Shown here: positions 28,016-37,579 of the stretch, one piece after another
Layout: each line of letters begins with the position of its first letter
Numbering within the stretch: position 1 is the stretch's first letter
Origin: Lingula anatina
Taxonomy: Eukaryota > Brachiopoda > Lingulata > Lingulida > Lingulidae
Length of the DNA: 64,000 bases
Assembly: GCF_001039355.2 (NCBI RefSeq)
Contig: NW_019775519.1
Span: forward strand, 134,740 to 198,739
Reading direction: 5' to 3'
The notes under the pieces: generated by a model
Seen by the model: only the letters and a program-made list of their open reading frames with translations
Databases searched by the model: none
What the model was told of the DNA's origin: nothing
Translations under genes and position numbers: made by a program

Positions 28016-30754
28016 TCGCTGACATCTGACAGCTAAAGCTTCTAACATTTTCAAGAAGCTAACATTTTGCTCTTTGCTCCAACGATCTCGACAAACTCAC
28101 TGTGTGCTTGGCCTAGCTGTTAACTAGAAAGCTAAAAAGTTATTTCGGGACGCTCATCAGATGGACGCCTAGCCCATCACTGATGTTTCTGAATCACTGT
28201 AGGTAGGCTGTAGGTAGGTGTAAAACTGGCTTAATTAATGTGAAAAACGGCCCATTATCAACACACCTCTCAGACCTCTTTCCCTTAAATGAAATACTTG
28301 ACACATACGCAAGAGCATACCTTTCTTTCAGACATTTTTTTTTTATCCCGGACTAAAATAATTATAGTGGAAGAGCAAATAACTGCTGCAAATAATAGCA
28401 TGGAACAGTCTCAAAGACACACATGAATAATGAGTAGTTACACTTATTTTTTTTTCATATAATTTGGCCGATAAATGAAAGTCTATATGAACTAACCCAC
28501 AGTGAATATTGCTCTCAGATATACACTATATGATGCAATTAGGACCTAACCATGGTCTGGTACGTTTACATTAATAGCGTTATTTTTTCATTTCCGCCAA
28601 GAGATTATTTAAACTCGGTCGCATCGTGCAGAGCAACGAAACCTTTAAAATACGCTCGGCAAACATGACCCCTGGTTGATCTTTTGACTGAAGTTTAGGC
28701 AATACGGGCCTATCACTCCCTGGCAGCTGGTGTTCATTTTCTCACCTTGTACTGTAGGTAGATGAAGACGCAACGCTGACCGAGCATCTTAATAAATACG
28801 ATTGCATAAGATTAAGTGATGATTCCGGTAATAAGTTTCACATTAAGCCCAATGATGGAAGAAAAATGTGGGCAGAGACCGGGAGGAAGTGAGTATATTT
28901 CAGTCTGATAGATTGCACAAGCACAGGCAGTCTGATCGTGTAATTTCACCTGACCAACACTATTGTGAAGTTTTCGCTAGCAGATAGCTACCACAGCCAA
29001 GGAAAGATGTTTTAATGTTAATCTACAACGGTTGTGATGCCAGACTTAAAGGGTTATACGCTGTCCTGCTTGACTTCGCGCGAATTAACAATAACGACAT
29101 TATGTGCTTATATGAAATCATGTAATATTAGAATGTCTATTTAATGAATCGTCATAAAACCAAACATGCCCCGAGCAGTCAAAAAGCATCCCTTGAAGCG
29201 TCAATAAAACATCCCCAATGATCCATTATAGAAGATATTTTCGTTCAGGGGCCTGCACCTGAGTAAATTTCTGGCCACGGCATTGAGGCAAGCTTTGAAA
29301 TGTGAACTACAGTCTGACGCCGCGACAATGGGTCCTTACCCCAATTTATGCACATTTATATATAAACCATGCTCATGAAGCTATTATTGATGTTCAATGA
29401 CCACCTCGTATTATGATGAAACTCATGGGGAATCTGTTACTTCACATAGGTTTAAATTTCGGCGATTAGCTGAAAAGGGGGGTTACATTTTATTGATTAT
29501 ACCTATGGGTGGCCTATGAGGAATAAACCCTGTAGAAAGTACGTCGGAGAAGAGTTATATTGTCAGCTGTAAAGACGTTGACAGACGACGCCAGGTCTGC
29601 AACGTTGATCATTGCTTTCGGGTATATGATATGAAAAAAATGTCTACCTGCAAGCAACACGGTCCATTTAGTAATGCACACACGCCGTGATAACAAAGCT
29701 GGAAGCAGTGAACTGTGTACGCTTCATACAAAGTTAATTCATGACAAAGTGCTGGTATATGCATAGAATATGCGTTACAGAAAAATAGGACGGATTTTAT
29801 AACATGGTATACGGGTGTACTGAAACGACCTGGTTTATCATGTGAGGACATTTTCAGATTAATGCGTGTTTGCGTGTGTGTGCACATACACATATATTAC
29901 CACTAAAAGGATTTCTTGGACTGTATTATGTGCCTGGTGAAATGAAATATTGTGCACAAATTAAAAATAAATAAAATTTGTTTACCTGCGTCGGTAGTGG
30001 GGCCCCTGAGAGCGTCCTTGCAATCACATTTGGGTTGATTTCTGTTTGATGTCACACACACACAGCCTGGGTTACAGGAGTTGTACGTGTCACAGGGATC
30101 CTCGTTATCCCGTGTCATCCCCTGTGACTTTTCCAAAATCGCCCTGACTCGCTGGCTCGTACAATTTGAATAAATAATATTTCTAAAAGATCCCTCGAAT
30201 CTTTCTTCGAACTGAACTCGGGTATCGACATATGTGTTTAATGGTCTTTCTTCTATGCTTGGGATACCACCGAAGTACATAGGAGAGTTCTGGCTTATTT
30301 CTCCGAAGTTAAAATCTGATCTTGATCCTATGGCAATTTTTTGATTTTGATTTCCATCTGTTATTAGAATGGTTTCCATTCGATTTCGTTTTATTTCGAC
30401 CGTGTGCCAACGACCGTCGTTGAAGACTCCCTCGGGATTAAAGCTGACTTTACCTTCATTGCCGTCTACAAAATTCAATACAAATTGGAGTCTACCACCC
30501 ACAAGTTTCATTTTCATCATATCATAACCTCCCCGAGTGTCATCCATGTAAAATAATAAACCTACCCGGTTTCTTGTCTTAAACTCAAAACTTAGAGTGG
30601 AGTGCACGCACGCGTGCCATTTTGAGTATTGAGCATAGGAATTCTCTCTTCCGTTAAGTCGTATCGCTTCACCGATGTTCGCAACAAAAAACAACAATAA
30701 AATAAATCTCCTCCAAGTCCTTTGGTAAGCTTGAACTATATATCCAGTCGCCAT
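994..30754 (-). CDS. Giant neurexin-like LamG/EGF/FN3 membrane protein with cytoplasmic WD40 propeller (whole gene)
   Basis: I infer 23 coding exons, read 30754 down to 994: 29986-30754, 18307-18528, 17462-17911, 16533-17168, 15701-16372, 14889-15512, 13175-14652, 12802-12930, 12217-12378, 11113-11950, 10584-10804, 10137-10248, 9271-9996, 8653-8772, 8213-8376, 7742-7910, 7488-7592, 7059-7152, 6651-6688, 2633-6399, 2308-2472, 1509-2159, 994-1233. Every junction is GT-AG and in phase; the total is 12,552 nt (4,183 residues plus TAA). Domain order: signal peptide 1-30; LNS1 about 40-215; Cys-rich EGF-like; LamGL x6 (270-1530); LNS2, LNS3; EGF; LNS4, LNS5; EGF; LNS6; FN3 x9 (2580-3478); membrane helix 3544-3567; low-complexity stretch; WD40 3790-4180. 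The LNS/EGF order is that of alpha-neurexins, and LamGL domains recall insect axotactin. A cell-surface adhesion or receptor role is inference. The exact orthologue is unknown. Confidence 0.85.
2633..6399 (-). CDS. Exon 20: nine FN3 repeats, membrane helix, Gly/Ala-rich cytoplasmic region, first WD40 strand set
   Basis: A single 3,767-nt exon covers residues 2577-3832. Nine consecutive fibronectin-III repeats of about 100 residues start at PPGPPEG, PPRNPVI, PPQGLRP, RVRDLVF, LPNDLTV, PPQSLRV, EPQYIYV, PREVHVV and PRNLIVK. Each shows the Trp of strand B (VTW, VKW, LNW, LTW and so on) and a YxVR(V/I) near strand F. A Gly/Ala spacer precedes the only convincing transmembrane helix, VGAIAGTLLGLMLLGSAIAW (about 3545-3564), and KCK stop-transfer residues follow. 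A Gly/Ala/Tyr/Met-rich region then leads to a WD repeat ending IWDMS. The intronless nature of nine repeats is unusual beside the heavily split LNS region. Confidence 0.9.
6651..6688 (-). CDS. Exon 19: 38-nt micro-exon encoding a Thr-rich linker
   Basis: This exon reads through as IPTTPVISTTR between LNS6 and the FN3 array. It has a strong acceptor (poly-T then cag at 6689-6691) and the donor GGG|GTATGT. It enters with a codon split after two bases and leaves with a single G that joins CC of exon 20 to give Ala. A likely O-glycosylated hinge is inference from Thr/Pro content. It is adjacent to a poly-C/poly-A tract in the intron. Confidence 0.75.
7059..8376 (-). CDS. Exons 15-18: LNS6, membrane-distal stalk
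   Basis: Exons 8213-8376, 7742-7910, 7488-7592 and 7059-7152 encode the sixth LNS domain (about residues 2387-2563). Motifs are DIALGFITNYPDGTLLRSDG, FIELKLENGYVVATYDIGDG, FNDGNYHIVRFTRDGRNGFLRV, a strand IKVGGNLDSRG and FTGIISGVNYNRLRVLD. The split codons across each junction join correctly: AC of exon 15 to GAG of 14, A|GT, and G|GG. The last part (TVRFTFPPYV) leads into the Thr-rich linker of exon 19. Confidence 0.82.
8653..8772 (-). CDS. Exon 14: EGF-like domain
   Basis: A 120-nt phase 1-1 exon encodes a single EGF domain with all six cysteines (CADDTCKNSGEC, then YCDCNMTSYTGDRC). It sits between LNS5 and LNS6, the position of EGF3 in alpha-neurexins. The acceptor is ttttacacag|GTCC and the donor GAGG|GTACGT. 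It is too short to appear as a free-standing ORF. Confidence 0.85.
9271..10804 (-). CDS. Exons 11-13: LNS4 and LNS5 laminin-G domains
   Basis: Exons 10584-10804, 10137-10248 and 9271-9996. Exons 11 and 12 plus the start of 13 encode LNS4 (about 1994-2155): ISLRFLTTERNGVLFNTYDG, then LNDGNWHTLHVKRRGEQLEFWID and ARINIGYPGG. The rest of exon 13 encodes LNS5 (about 2170-2345): LKFAFRTNNTDGLILFNG, FIAVELEGGYISFSFNNG, LNDNRWHLVEI, GGLFIGGVP and RRGFQGCFDDL, ending with a Cys at VGC. The donor ACAG|GTGAGT is strong. Both domains are typical neurexin/laminin LNS modules that bind glycans or protein ligands extracellularly; the ligand here is unknown. Confidence 0.85.
10967..11036. repeat. (GT)n microsatellite in intron 10
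   Basis: An interrupted GT dinucleotide tract between exons 10 and 11 of the receptor gene, with a small non-repeat interruption near 11002-11010. Confidence 0.9.
11113..11950 (-). CDS. Exon 10: LNS3 laminin-G domain and EGF-like domain
   Basis: An 838-nt exon (residues about 1715-1993). After the tail of LNS2 and a Pro-rich spacer (TPPPPTSAIPTP) comes a full laminin-G domain: EISFTMRTVEPEGLILINK, FLAIEIMDGKLWLV, DGQPHRVKI, LTYIGG and KGYVGCISDFVVNGKYVDI. It ends with a canonical EGF domain, CRSQPCLNGGVCHD followed by YECDCTATDYRGRNC, holding six cysteines. This LNS-LNS-EGF order matches the second cassette of alpha-neurexins. The donor CAAC|GTAAGG is phase 1. Confidence 0.88.
12217..12930 (-). 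CDS. Exons 8-9: LNS2 laminin-G domain (remainder)
   Basis: Exons 12802-12930 (129 nt) and 12217-12378 (162 nt), both phase 0-0, complete the LNS2 domain begun in exon 7 (about residues 1550-1715). Visible motifs are FADGRLHRAVITRDGRVVSI, VDGAQGD and VYLGGHPD, followed by GLSGRITEVIING across the exon 9/10 junction. These are short exons that do not stand out as ORFs. Phase agreement and the uninterrupted laminin-G fold support them. The donor GTG|GTGAGA at 12802 and acceptor tttacag at 12379 are good matches. Confidence 0.8.
13175..14652 (-). CDS. Exon 7: LamGL domains 5 and 6, plus start of LNS2
   Basis: A 1,478-nt exon covers about residues 1125-1617. LamGL 5 has Cys pair CMANLELC, SWHPTKGLELYVDN and IIDELQYWYTP. 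LamGL 6 has CAGNPQKC, DLSWDRENGLILYINGTKVD and FFIGTNK. A Thr/Pro spacer (TTPAPITTPAP) follows, then the first strands of a canonical laminin-G domain (LSIDFVANYPDGLIWSS). It enters in phase 1 but leaves in phase 0. The fusion of two LamGL modules in one exon suggests intron loss. The acceptor used is actttccttcag|GAAAA; a nearer ttcag further 5' is out of phase. Confidence 0.85.
14889..15512 (-). CDS. Exon 6: LamGL domain 4
   Basis: This 624-nt phase 1-1 exon encodes the fourth LamGL, about residues 917-1124, with Cys pair CLGNLTFC, KRGFTMATWMNI, EFSWHPKHGLTVYKNNELVG, FFIGRSNN and a closing IQRG. The acceptor is atatttcag|GTTTG and the donor AGAG|GTAGGT. Reading through the donor gives a long intronic extension in naive ORF calls, which should be discarded. 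Its similarity to exons 5 and 7 is the clearest sign of internal tandem duplication. Confidence 0.85.
15701..16372 (-). CDS. Exon 5: LamGL domain 3
   Basis: This 672-nt phase 1-1 exon encodes a complete LamGL domain, about residues 693-916. It shows the Cys pair CLGNLDAC followed by PHGVTLTFWI, then AWYFIELSLHPDRGLKVYVNG, FYIGRGNLD and IDEVNFWYGPR, and ends with LRRG. The ATG at 16346 suggested by naive ORF calling is actually TTG. The exon begins upstream at the tctctag acceptor. It is flanked by short introns of about 160-190 nt. Confidence 0.85.
16533..17168 (-). CDS. Exon 4: LamGL domain 2
   Basis: A 636-nt phase 1-1 exon encodes one complete LamGL domain, about residues 481-692. It contains the Cys pair CLGHHAKC followed by KGWYMSMWVKF, then QWYFLEVSWS, LSMYVNLDEVD, the strand MYIGRGNSR and IDDLEIWYADR before a closing MRG. 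The acceptor is ataaaag|GACCC and the donor CGAG|GTATTT. The exon is a symmetric, self-contained module, consistent with duplication by exon shuffling. A signal peptide is absent, as expected for an internal module. Confidence 0.85.
17462..18528 (-). CDS. Exons 2-3: LamGL domain 1
   Basis: Exons 18307-18528 and 17462-17911 together encode the first LamGL (concanavalin A-like jelly-roll) domain, about residues 257-480. The intron falls directly after the Cys pair motif CFGDLDLC and before GYTVAMWV, the strand that begins the LamGL core. Core motifs visible are AMWVNF, RWYHVAASWD and LFLYVNGEQVD. Both exons are phase 1-1. The exon 3 donor is the weak G|GTCAGA. It is chosen because it alone keeps phase and reproduces the terminal (R/K)G that closes every LamGL exon in this gene. 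The interrupted LamGL contrasts with the intronless ones downstream. Confidence 0.8.
25769..25839. repeat. Compound (TC)n(AC)n microsatellite
   Basis: About 42 nt of TC followed by about 29 nt of AC, in intron 1 of the receptor gene. Confidence 0.95.
26162..26197. repeat. (CT)n microsatellite
   Basis: An uninterrupted CT tract in intron 1. It creates a spurious Ser-Leu ORF in one frame. Confidence 0.95.
27839..28012. repeat. Paired (CT)n microsatellites
   Basis: Two CT tracts, 27839-27874 and 27978-28012, about 104 nt apart. They generate artificial Arg-Glu ORFs on the minus strand and Ser-Leu ORFs on the plus strand. Confidence 0.95.
29986..30754 (-). CDS. Exon 1: start codon, signal peptide, LNS1 and Cys-rich module
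   Basis: Translation starts at ATG 30754. The frame is open further upstream but only without another ATG, and this start places a basic N-region (QRTWRR) before the hydrophobic core FILLLFFVA and a cleavable GEA, a textbook signal peptide. A laminin-G/LNS domain follows (about residues 40-215), with the typical GLLFYMDD strand, a DGRWHTVEI motif and FGGIP. After it comes a six-cysteine segment (about 226-248) whose spacing is not canonical EGF but which sits where neurexins carry EGF1. The donor is GCAG|GTAAAC, phase 1. The next coding exon lies 11.5 kb away. 5' UTR exons cannot be placed. Confidence 0.85.
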
Positions 30755-31200
30755 ATTGTAAGCTTTTTGGTCCGCAGCGGGCGAACCAGACAAGTAGACT
30801 GGGTTACGGTGTTGACGTCGGATTCACGTTTGCATTTTCACTGGAGTCACTGATCTTCCCTCCACTCTCTCTCTCTCTCTATCAGCTGTTCCGGTTTATC
30901 CTACGACATAAAAAGACAAACTAAAATTACTACTGTCTAGTGGAACACTAGGTTGCAAAGGTATTGGCACTCCTTGTTTCAGCTCTATTAAAGGTCGGTC
31001 ATGGCATACATTCATAAACAAATAACGTGTTCGCATAGCCCGGCTTTAATAAAACACAGAGCCGGTTTTGCAGGCTTACCTGTTTAGGAAATTGAGTCAC
31101 CACACCACACCGACGCGATGTTGCCCCCTTAAATTGTGTCACACGGAGCGTTTGTTTAACTGGCTGATCAGGTCGGTGGCGGGGCTGGGCTTTTAAAGGG
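30755..31200 (-). promoter_or_regulatory. 5' flank of the giant receptor gene
   Basis: Immediately upstream of the start codon. It contains a short CT tract (about 30865-30880). A TTTAAAAG-like motif on the minus strand near 31192-31199 could act as a TATA-type element, but there is no independent support for a transcription start. The 5' UTR may extend through this stretch. Confidence 0.2.
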
Positions 31201-34200
31201 GATCTTCTATTCCGTTGTCAACTCTAACATCTGATTCACCTTCTTCGCATTTCCGTTGGTTAAACCGAGCCTCTGAGAAGTTAACTCGAGGTTTGGATAA
31301 GTTTTTGAGGTATCCTATGTTTACCGCAAAGCTGTACAGACGATATGAGACCTATATTTTACGCGTCACAGTTGTTATTGTATATACCACGACCAGACGC
31401 TTGTGCACCAAGGATAACCTCATTCAAGTACACGGCGCTTGGAATAAAACAACTGTGTTCTCTTATTTGCTATCACGGGAGTTCTATTTAAATATTGAAA
31501 TAGACGTTCTTATCTTGACTAACGAAAATTGCTTACCTTTATCTGAAGGAGCTTATAACACCTTCAGTGAACTGTATCACAAATAAGTATTGCCGTCCTA
31601 ATTTTCTATAAGGAATCCTACTGCGATATATCAATAGATTGGAAATTAGTCCGGCTTAATGTATAACTTCATAAAGAGCAGATCGGGTAGCCCTTTTTTG
31701 CGGAGTCCCCCGTCTGATAACGAGGCAGTTGCACTCGCGTTGAGGTAAGCAGCGTATGCAAATGCGGCTTTCCAAAACAGGTAATCCCAGAAGAAGCAAC
31801 GCGCCAATGAAATTGCTTGATATTTGATAGGAGGCCGCTTGTTTATCTAATGAAAGTTCTAATTTAACACAGACAGTTTTTCGTCTGAGGTAGCAAAATG
31901 AATCATACTGAGCACACCTTGATTTTTGCACAGGTTATTCTCAAATAACTACTCGCTGTAGATTTAATTACCCCATCATATAAAAAGATTCATGTGTTCT
32001 TGCGCCTGTGCTGTTTCATGATGCAGTATGTTCAGTCATCACAAAAAATATGGCGTGCAGGAACATCCAAACAGGAAAGTTTGCAAACCATTTGAACCAA
32101 ACCATAAATACTATTCGAGCGGACTGTACAATATATCACCCAATTCGACCTGAGGGTAAATAACTGAGCGTAGTTATTAGTAACACGCTATGAAGGCGTT
32201 ATATAGGACAGCCTTCATCTGGTATACGCTTAGTAAACCATGTCTATAAAATGTATTTTCAGTCAGACATCTGTTCGTTTATGTTATGTCTATTAGTATT
32301 TTGTATTTATCATTCAACCACAAAATACATTACATAAATGAATTCAGTTATCACAATTAACAGCTAAGGAACTGTAATTTCAAACTTGAGTCACAGTTAA
32401 TAACAATCTTCAATGTTCTATTCATGAATAAAATTTCATAAACATTTTAAGTTTAGGTGATTATAATCCGGTTGTCGTGACATATGCCATCTTACATAAT
32501 TTGAAAGAAGTGCTAAGATCACAAAGCATAAGATTCACGAAAGTACAAAATGTTTTTCTGTAAATCTTATTCTTACAGACTGTTTTAATATATTAAAATT
32601 TATCGTTCCATGAGCATATGTGCTGAAGTACTATTGTTTTATGAAAATATCCTCATAATAACGCACTTTCTGTTGTTACACTGTATTATGCATCGACACA
32701 TTTTGATATAAAAAGATATTGCAAAGCGAGATCGACAAATTATTCAAGATGGTAATCTTTCCATCCAATTCGGCGGTTAACGCAAACCTGAAGTAGCGAT
32801 GTACGCAGCTAAGGGTAGCTGTGTTGATCATTTTTGATTCCTGTTCCGAGTGGTTTATATAATTATATCTAGTACATCAACCTCCGGTACACACAATCAT
32901 TGTAATGATCTATGTTGGGCTGATTTATAACTGGTTTTTAAGCAATGTAGCGGTTGATGCAGCAACCCCAGACCAACAACTGTCTTAATTTTTGTTCTTA
33001 AAGAATTATAGCTTCCATAATTGCAACGCCCTTTCCACCAACTCAACACACGGCATCTGGCAGTTGAGACACGTACGTTGCAGGTAATACCAGCGCATCC
33101 TTTGATGTTAACTAATGGAGAAAGGGACTCCGTTTGGTCTCATGAAGGCTATTACCCTCCGCTAGAGAGCCAACGATCTTCCATTCCAAATATTTAGTAT
33201 TTCATATTTGATTAGCAAAACTTATGTTTATTGTTGCTATTTTTTTGGCAAATATTTTAATTTGAAGATGACTTGTTTTTGTTTTGAGGTATAAACTATT
33301 GTTGATAACGTGGTTAGCAACCGATACATCTACAGTTTGAATTATGTGATCCCGGCAACCCTGTTTCCTTACACGATTGAATTTGAAACTGACCTTATGC
33401 CGGCTTCAAGCTATCGGGGCAAATGCCTCATTTTCCCTTATAATTCTAAACCTAAAAAGATTACCACCTGGTTGGGTTAGGTTATGTGCCGTTAGTACAT
33501 GTTTTATCACATTACTTGAAAGGGCTGGTCCTGCGGCCCGTCATTTGTCATGATCTCCTGTTGTCACTTGAAACATCACCGCTAATGTTTATTGTACACC
33601 TGACAGCCCAAACTTGTCACCTAAGACGATAGCATGCCACGGGGATCAGGAATTTATATCTTTCTTAGCGCTCAACAAGACGCATATGTAGTAATATCAT
33701 ATTCGCACAAGGGGTGTCTTTTTGACTACTGTAACATTTAAAAAAACTGATACATTTTTTTATCTGGTTGGAATTCATACATGGCTTTTCTACCGTCTTG
33801 GGTCAATCTATGTGGTAATGATATATTACTTTATGACTTGCAGGTTATCTCCAATCTTAAAAACCTCACTTGCAAAAGATGGAAAAAAATTAAGTCGCTG
33901 TCTAATACGTGAGACGCATGGATAGAGGCCTCTTTTAATGTACGCAGTCCTATCACATAAAGTGTAAATATTTTAAGAAGTGAGCATGGCAGCGATGTAC
34001 AGAGGGCGAACCAGTTTAAATGTTTAAATTGGCGGTGAAATATGTGCGTTGTGTCTTGAAAGCAAAATAAGTTATACATTCAGCAAGGCCGGCTGGTATT
34101 TGTATCTGAGAAAGAATGTATATGCAGCTGGTATGGAGTGTGGGGTAGAAAAAGGGTGATAGGGTGGTGAGCGAGAATCATCTTGGGTTTGAATAAATAA

Positions 34201-36953
34201 TTATAATAGTCCGAAGGTGAGAACCACTGATTGGTAATTAAAGAAACAAAATTTATTGCTAGGTGTTACAAACTCACATTAGACCAAATAAATAACAAGT
34301 GATCTCTCGCAGAAAAAAAGAGGATCGGCAAAGGCCAAAGATTCAGAGCAACGAGATTTATCATATTCGTGCTTAATGTCATCAACGATTCCGGTTTATT
34401 TCCCAAAATGCTAGGAAATGGTTCCCACATCCTTGACTGCTCCTAAGCAGCGGGCAGCAACGGTGTAACAGGGGGACAGACATCCATCTAACGAGCTGAA
34501 CTTACACTGTAGAACCTCTCAAACGGTACCGCAGGATAAGAGTTAACGGGTCCTTTGTCAAGAAATGCTCCTCGCAGTGACCCGTTCGTTTCATATATCG
34601 GCTTTACTAGTATCTCCTAGCCTACCTGTGGGGCACTTTATTATGCCTTGTCCTAGGTGGTGTGGTCATTAGTCCGAGCATTAAGAGAGATATAAACTTG
34701 AAAGGAATTGTAATTGTTGCCCAGGATTAATTCAGCAGCTCATATCATTTTCACCAGGCACTAAGTGCTGTTTAAAAACACATTTGCAAGAAGTCTGAGT
34801 CAAGACAATGAAAATTAGTGCTTATAAAACATGATGCCAGGAATTAAAAATTAAAAAGGATTATCTTTTAAAACGGAATTATTAGAAGAAAAGAGCTTGC
34901 ATCTATCTATGCATTCAGCCTTATTTAGGTTGTTCGCGTAAAAAAAGGGAAACTCCCCCCGCGATTGACACCGGTGTTTTCTGAAAGAAGTCTTACTGTC
35001 ACTGTTGGAAAAGTCTGACTCTGTCAATATTGTGAAACTCTGTCCCAATTTTGAAAAACCATCCGCCTTTTAGACCAAGTCGACAAGTGTACAAACAGCC
35101 ATCATCCTACATTAAAAAGAAGGCGGGTTGAGTAATCTTTGAGGTGTCCTCATTTTGCGGAGTGTCGATGCATTATTCAACGCGTGTCACATCTTATGAC
35201 ACGCCTGTCACCATAGATAGGCATGCTGCTGACTTCCGGATATAAGGAAAGCTGTGTAGAGACAATGGACATGGTTAGCATACTCGTAGGAGTAAAGGTT
35301 CTTCAATACACAAGAAGAGCACCACAAACGTTAAAACAGTCACTGATTTTTTGTCAGAAAACAGTGCCCTTTATCCTCATAGTGATCACTTGTGTTTTGA
35401 TTTATGGAGAAACCACATGTCGGGTGAATGGTGCACACGCTTTTTTCCATGATATAGACATGGATTTACCACAAAACATTCATGTTCTCGGTTTTTGAAG
35501 ATGAAAAATAACCTTCCAATATTTTTCTTCTTGTTATGAAGGGTGTGTTTTTATAAGGAGTGAGTTGTAGGGCGATGTATATATTTTAGCAGTAACTACA
35601 TCTTCATAAATATATGAAATAGCTACCTAGATAACAGACAGTTACAAGTCTAGTCGTAATTGATCTCAGCATTGCAACTAAAAGAATTACCGTAGGAGCA
35701 GTGATTGCTAGATTACCACTGTAGGGCGATAGAGTAAAAAAAAAACGCTTCGGGAACAGTTAATGTTCACCTGTGTTGAACCCATTTTTCAGGTGCAGGT
35801 AAAATGTGGGCGTCAATATCTCTCATTTCGATACAATTTTTAAGATGCTTTTCAGTATTTCTTTTAGAAGTTAGTTATGGTTTTATTCATCATTTTATTG
35901 ACAGACTTCTAACAATTACAGATGTATTAACAAAAATATATACACACATGTTTCATTCCACGAAAAGGAGAAGATAATCCAACTCGAACGACCATTAATT
36001 ATTTTCTATACCAATTATATCACTTATATTTAGTGCGACGATCATATTTCTGGCTATTACATGGCCCACTTACACAAAAACCTGTGAAGTTTTCAAGCAC
36101 TCTGTTTGTTAAGTGGAATGAAGAGGTGTGTCATATATTTTTTGTTAAGATAAAAAAGGCCCTCATGTAACAATATAAGTGTTCGGAATGCTAGAAGTAC
36201 GATGTAGCCTACGTCACACTTTCATGCTAAGCAAGATCAAGATTAGAGAGATAAAGAAAATATGTAATATAACGAAGTCTCTGCATCATTTAAAATGATT
36301 AATGGCCTTCGCACAAGCTCTCTTTCGTACAGGTCAAAATTTAAATATGACGAGACTGCACTTAATTCCGACATAAAACAATATAAAATGTGTTTAAGAA
36401 CTCCTAACCAGACCAACAGTATTTCTCTGCCTACCGTGTAAACAGGTGAAATTTGGTTGTTTATTCTTCCCATTGCATTACAAAACTCAAACTCTCTCTC
36501 TCTCTCTTTCTCTGAGCAATGCGATTTATTCTGCTATTTCGACTGATCAATCTGCCAACAAAAGCAATTGGTTTGAGAATGTGGTTGCAAGCCGTCTCAT
36601 CTATCACAATTTATAAATAAAAACAAAATTGACGATAATAAGGCACTCGATTATCCATTTATTGCATTAACGTTGACAAAAATTATAGATTGGTGACCTA
36701 CATGGGCTAATGAGGGACAGTTTTTAATTATGGGATGCGGTTAATGTGGACTTTCATAAACTGTCTCTGGCACAGGCTACGGGAGTTCAAAGTCACAACT
36801 TGAATATGTGTAAAATGAAAAACAATCTGTATGAACAGTGCAAGTGGTAATACTGGCAATAATGAAGAAGAAGTTCACTTAAAACTCTTTTACCATGCCT
36901 ACAAGGTATTTTTGGAACAATTATCTAGTTTTCAATGTGACCTTTAAGCATGA
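31201..36953. other. Intergenic, nothing recognised
   Basis: AT-rich sequence between the receptor gene and the TTAA-flanked element. The longest ORF (31215-31586 plus) begins with TTG and shows no domain or coding signature. A perfect 8-bp hairpin (GCGTGTCA/TGACACGC) lies near 35182-35204. Confidence 0.4.
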
Positions 36954-37286
36954 TTAAAGGGATAATAACTCTTCGTATGAGATCTTTATTTCACAATAAA
37001 AACATTCTGAATAACTCATAGAAATGAAATATATTCTGTTTTACCACAAAAATTGCAGTTATAGCTATAATTCTGATATCTGAGCTTGTCTTTAGACCAC
37101 GTGACCTCCATTGATGGCTATACTCTGTAAAAATCTCTTAAGAGACCAAACTTTTTAGAAAAAAACCAGGGACTAACTTTGAATGTGAAAATGGATTCAT
37201 TAACCATTGGTAAGTATGGGAAAATTGTTGTTTACTCCAGGAAAATTAATTTTTTTGGCTGAAACGAAGAGTTATTATCCCTTTAA
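36954..37286. mobile_element. TTAA-flanked MITE, 325 bp
   Basis: Perfect 19-bp terminal inverted repeats: AGGGATAATAACTCTTCGT at 36958-36976 and its reverse complement at 37264-37282. TTAA lies immediately outside on both sides (36954-36957, 37283-37286). TTAA target duplication is the hallmark of piggyBac and Kolobok families; which of them is not decidable here. There is no internal ORF of note, so it is non-autonomous. Confidence 0.85.
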
Positions 37287-37579
37287 GCGTCAAGTATAAG
37301 GTCAGACTTAAACCTTTTTTTTCTTTTTTTGCATGGCTTCCCGTCTAACCTCATGGTTACTGCGGGTCTGTCTGTTACGGTTTTAGAATTATCCGTCTTC
37401 AATATGCCAACAATGATTTCAACAATGTATGATTTGTTGAATAAGACTGTATACGGAAATGAAGAATGCATCATTTTTACATATATTCTTGGAAAGATAT
37501 ATATGTGCTCAAGTATGGAATGATAAAATAAGCATCTGTCCATACGCTAGTTTCAGTGATTAACCTCATGTTCTTGAAA

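Larger units (their letters stand above)
18529..29985 (-). other. Intron 1 (11.5 kb), no coding content recognised
   Basis: The phases of exon 1 (one extra base) and exon 2 (two-base start) fit directly, so no intervening exon is required. The stretch holds CT/CA microsatellites (25769-25839, 26162-26197, 27839-27874, 27978-28012) and scattered short ORFs without domain similarity. Long first introns often carry enhancers, but nothing specific is visible here. Confidence 0.5.

Noticed and set aside
31215-31586. 123-residue plus-strand ORF upstream of the receptor gene
   Set aside because: Starts with TTG, has no domain, composition like random AT-rich sequence, and no splice or polyadenylation context.
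35223-35498. 91-residue ORF with a hydrophobic segment
   Set aside because: Single isolated ORF without homology signal, codon bias or neighbouring exons; the hydrophobic run is expected by chance in T-rich sequence.
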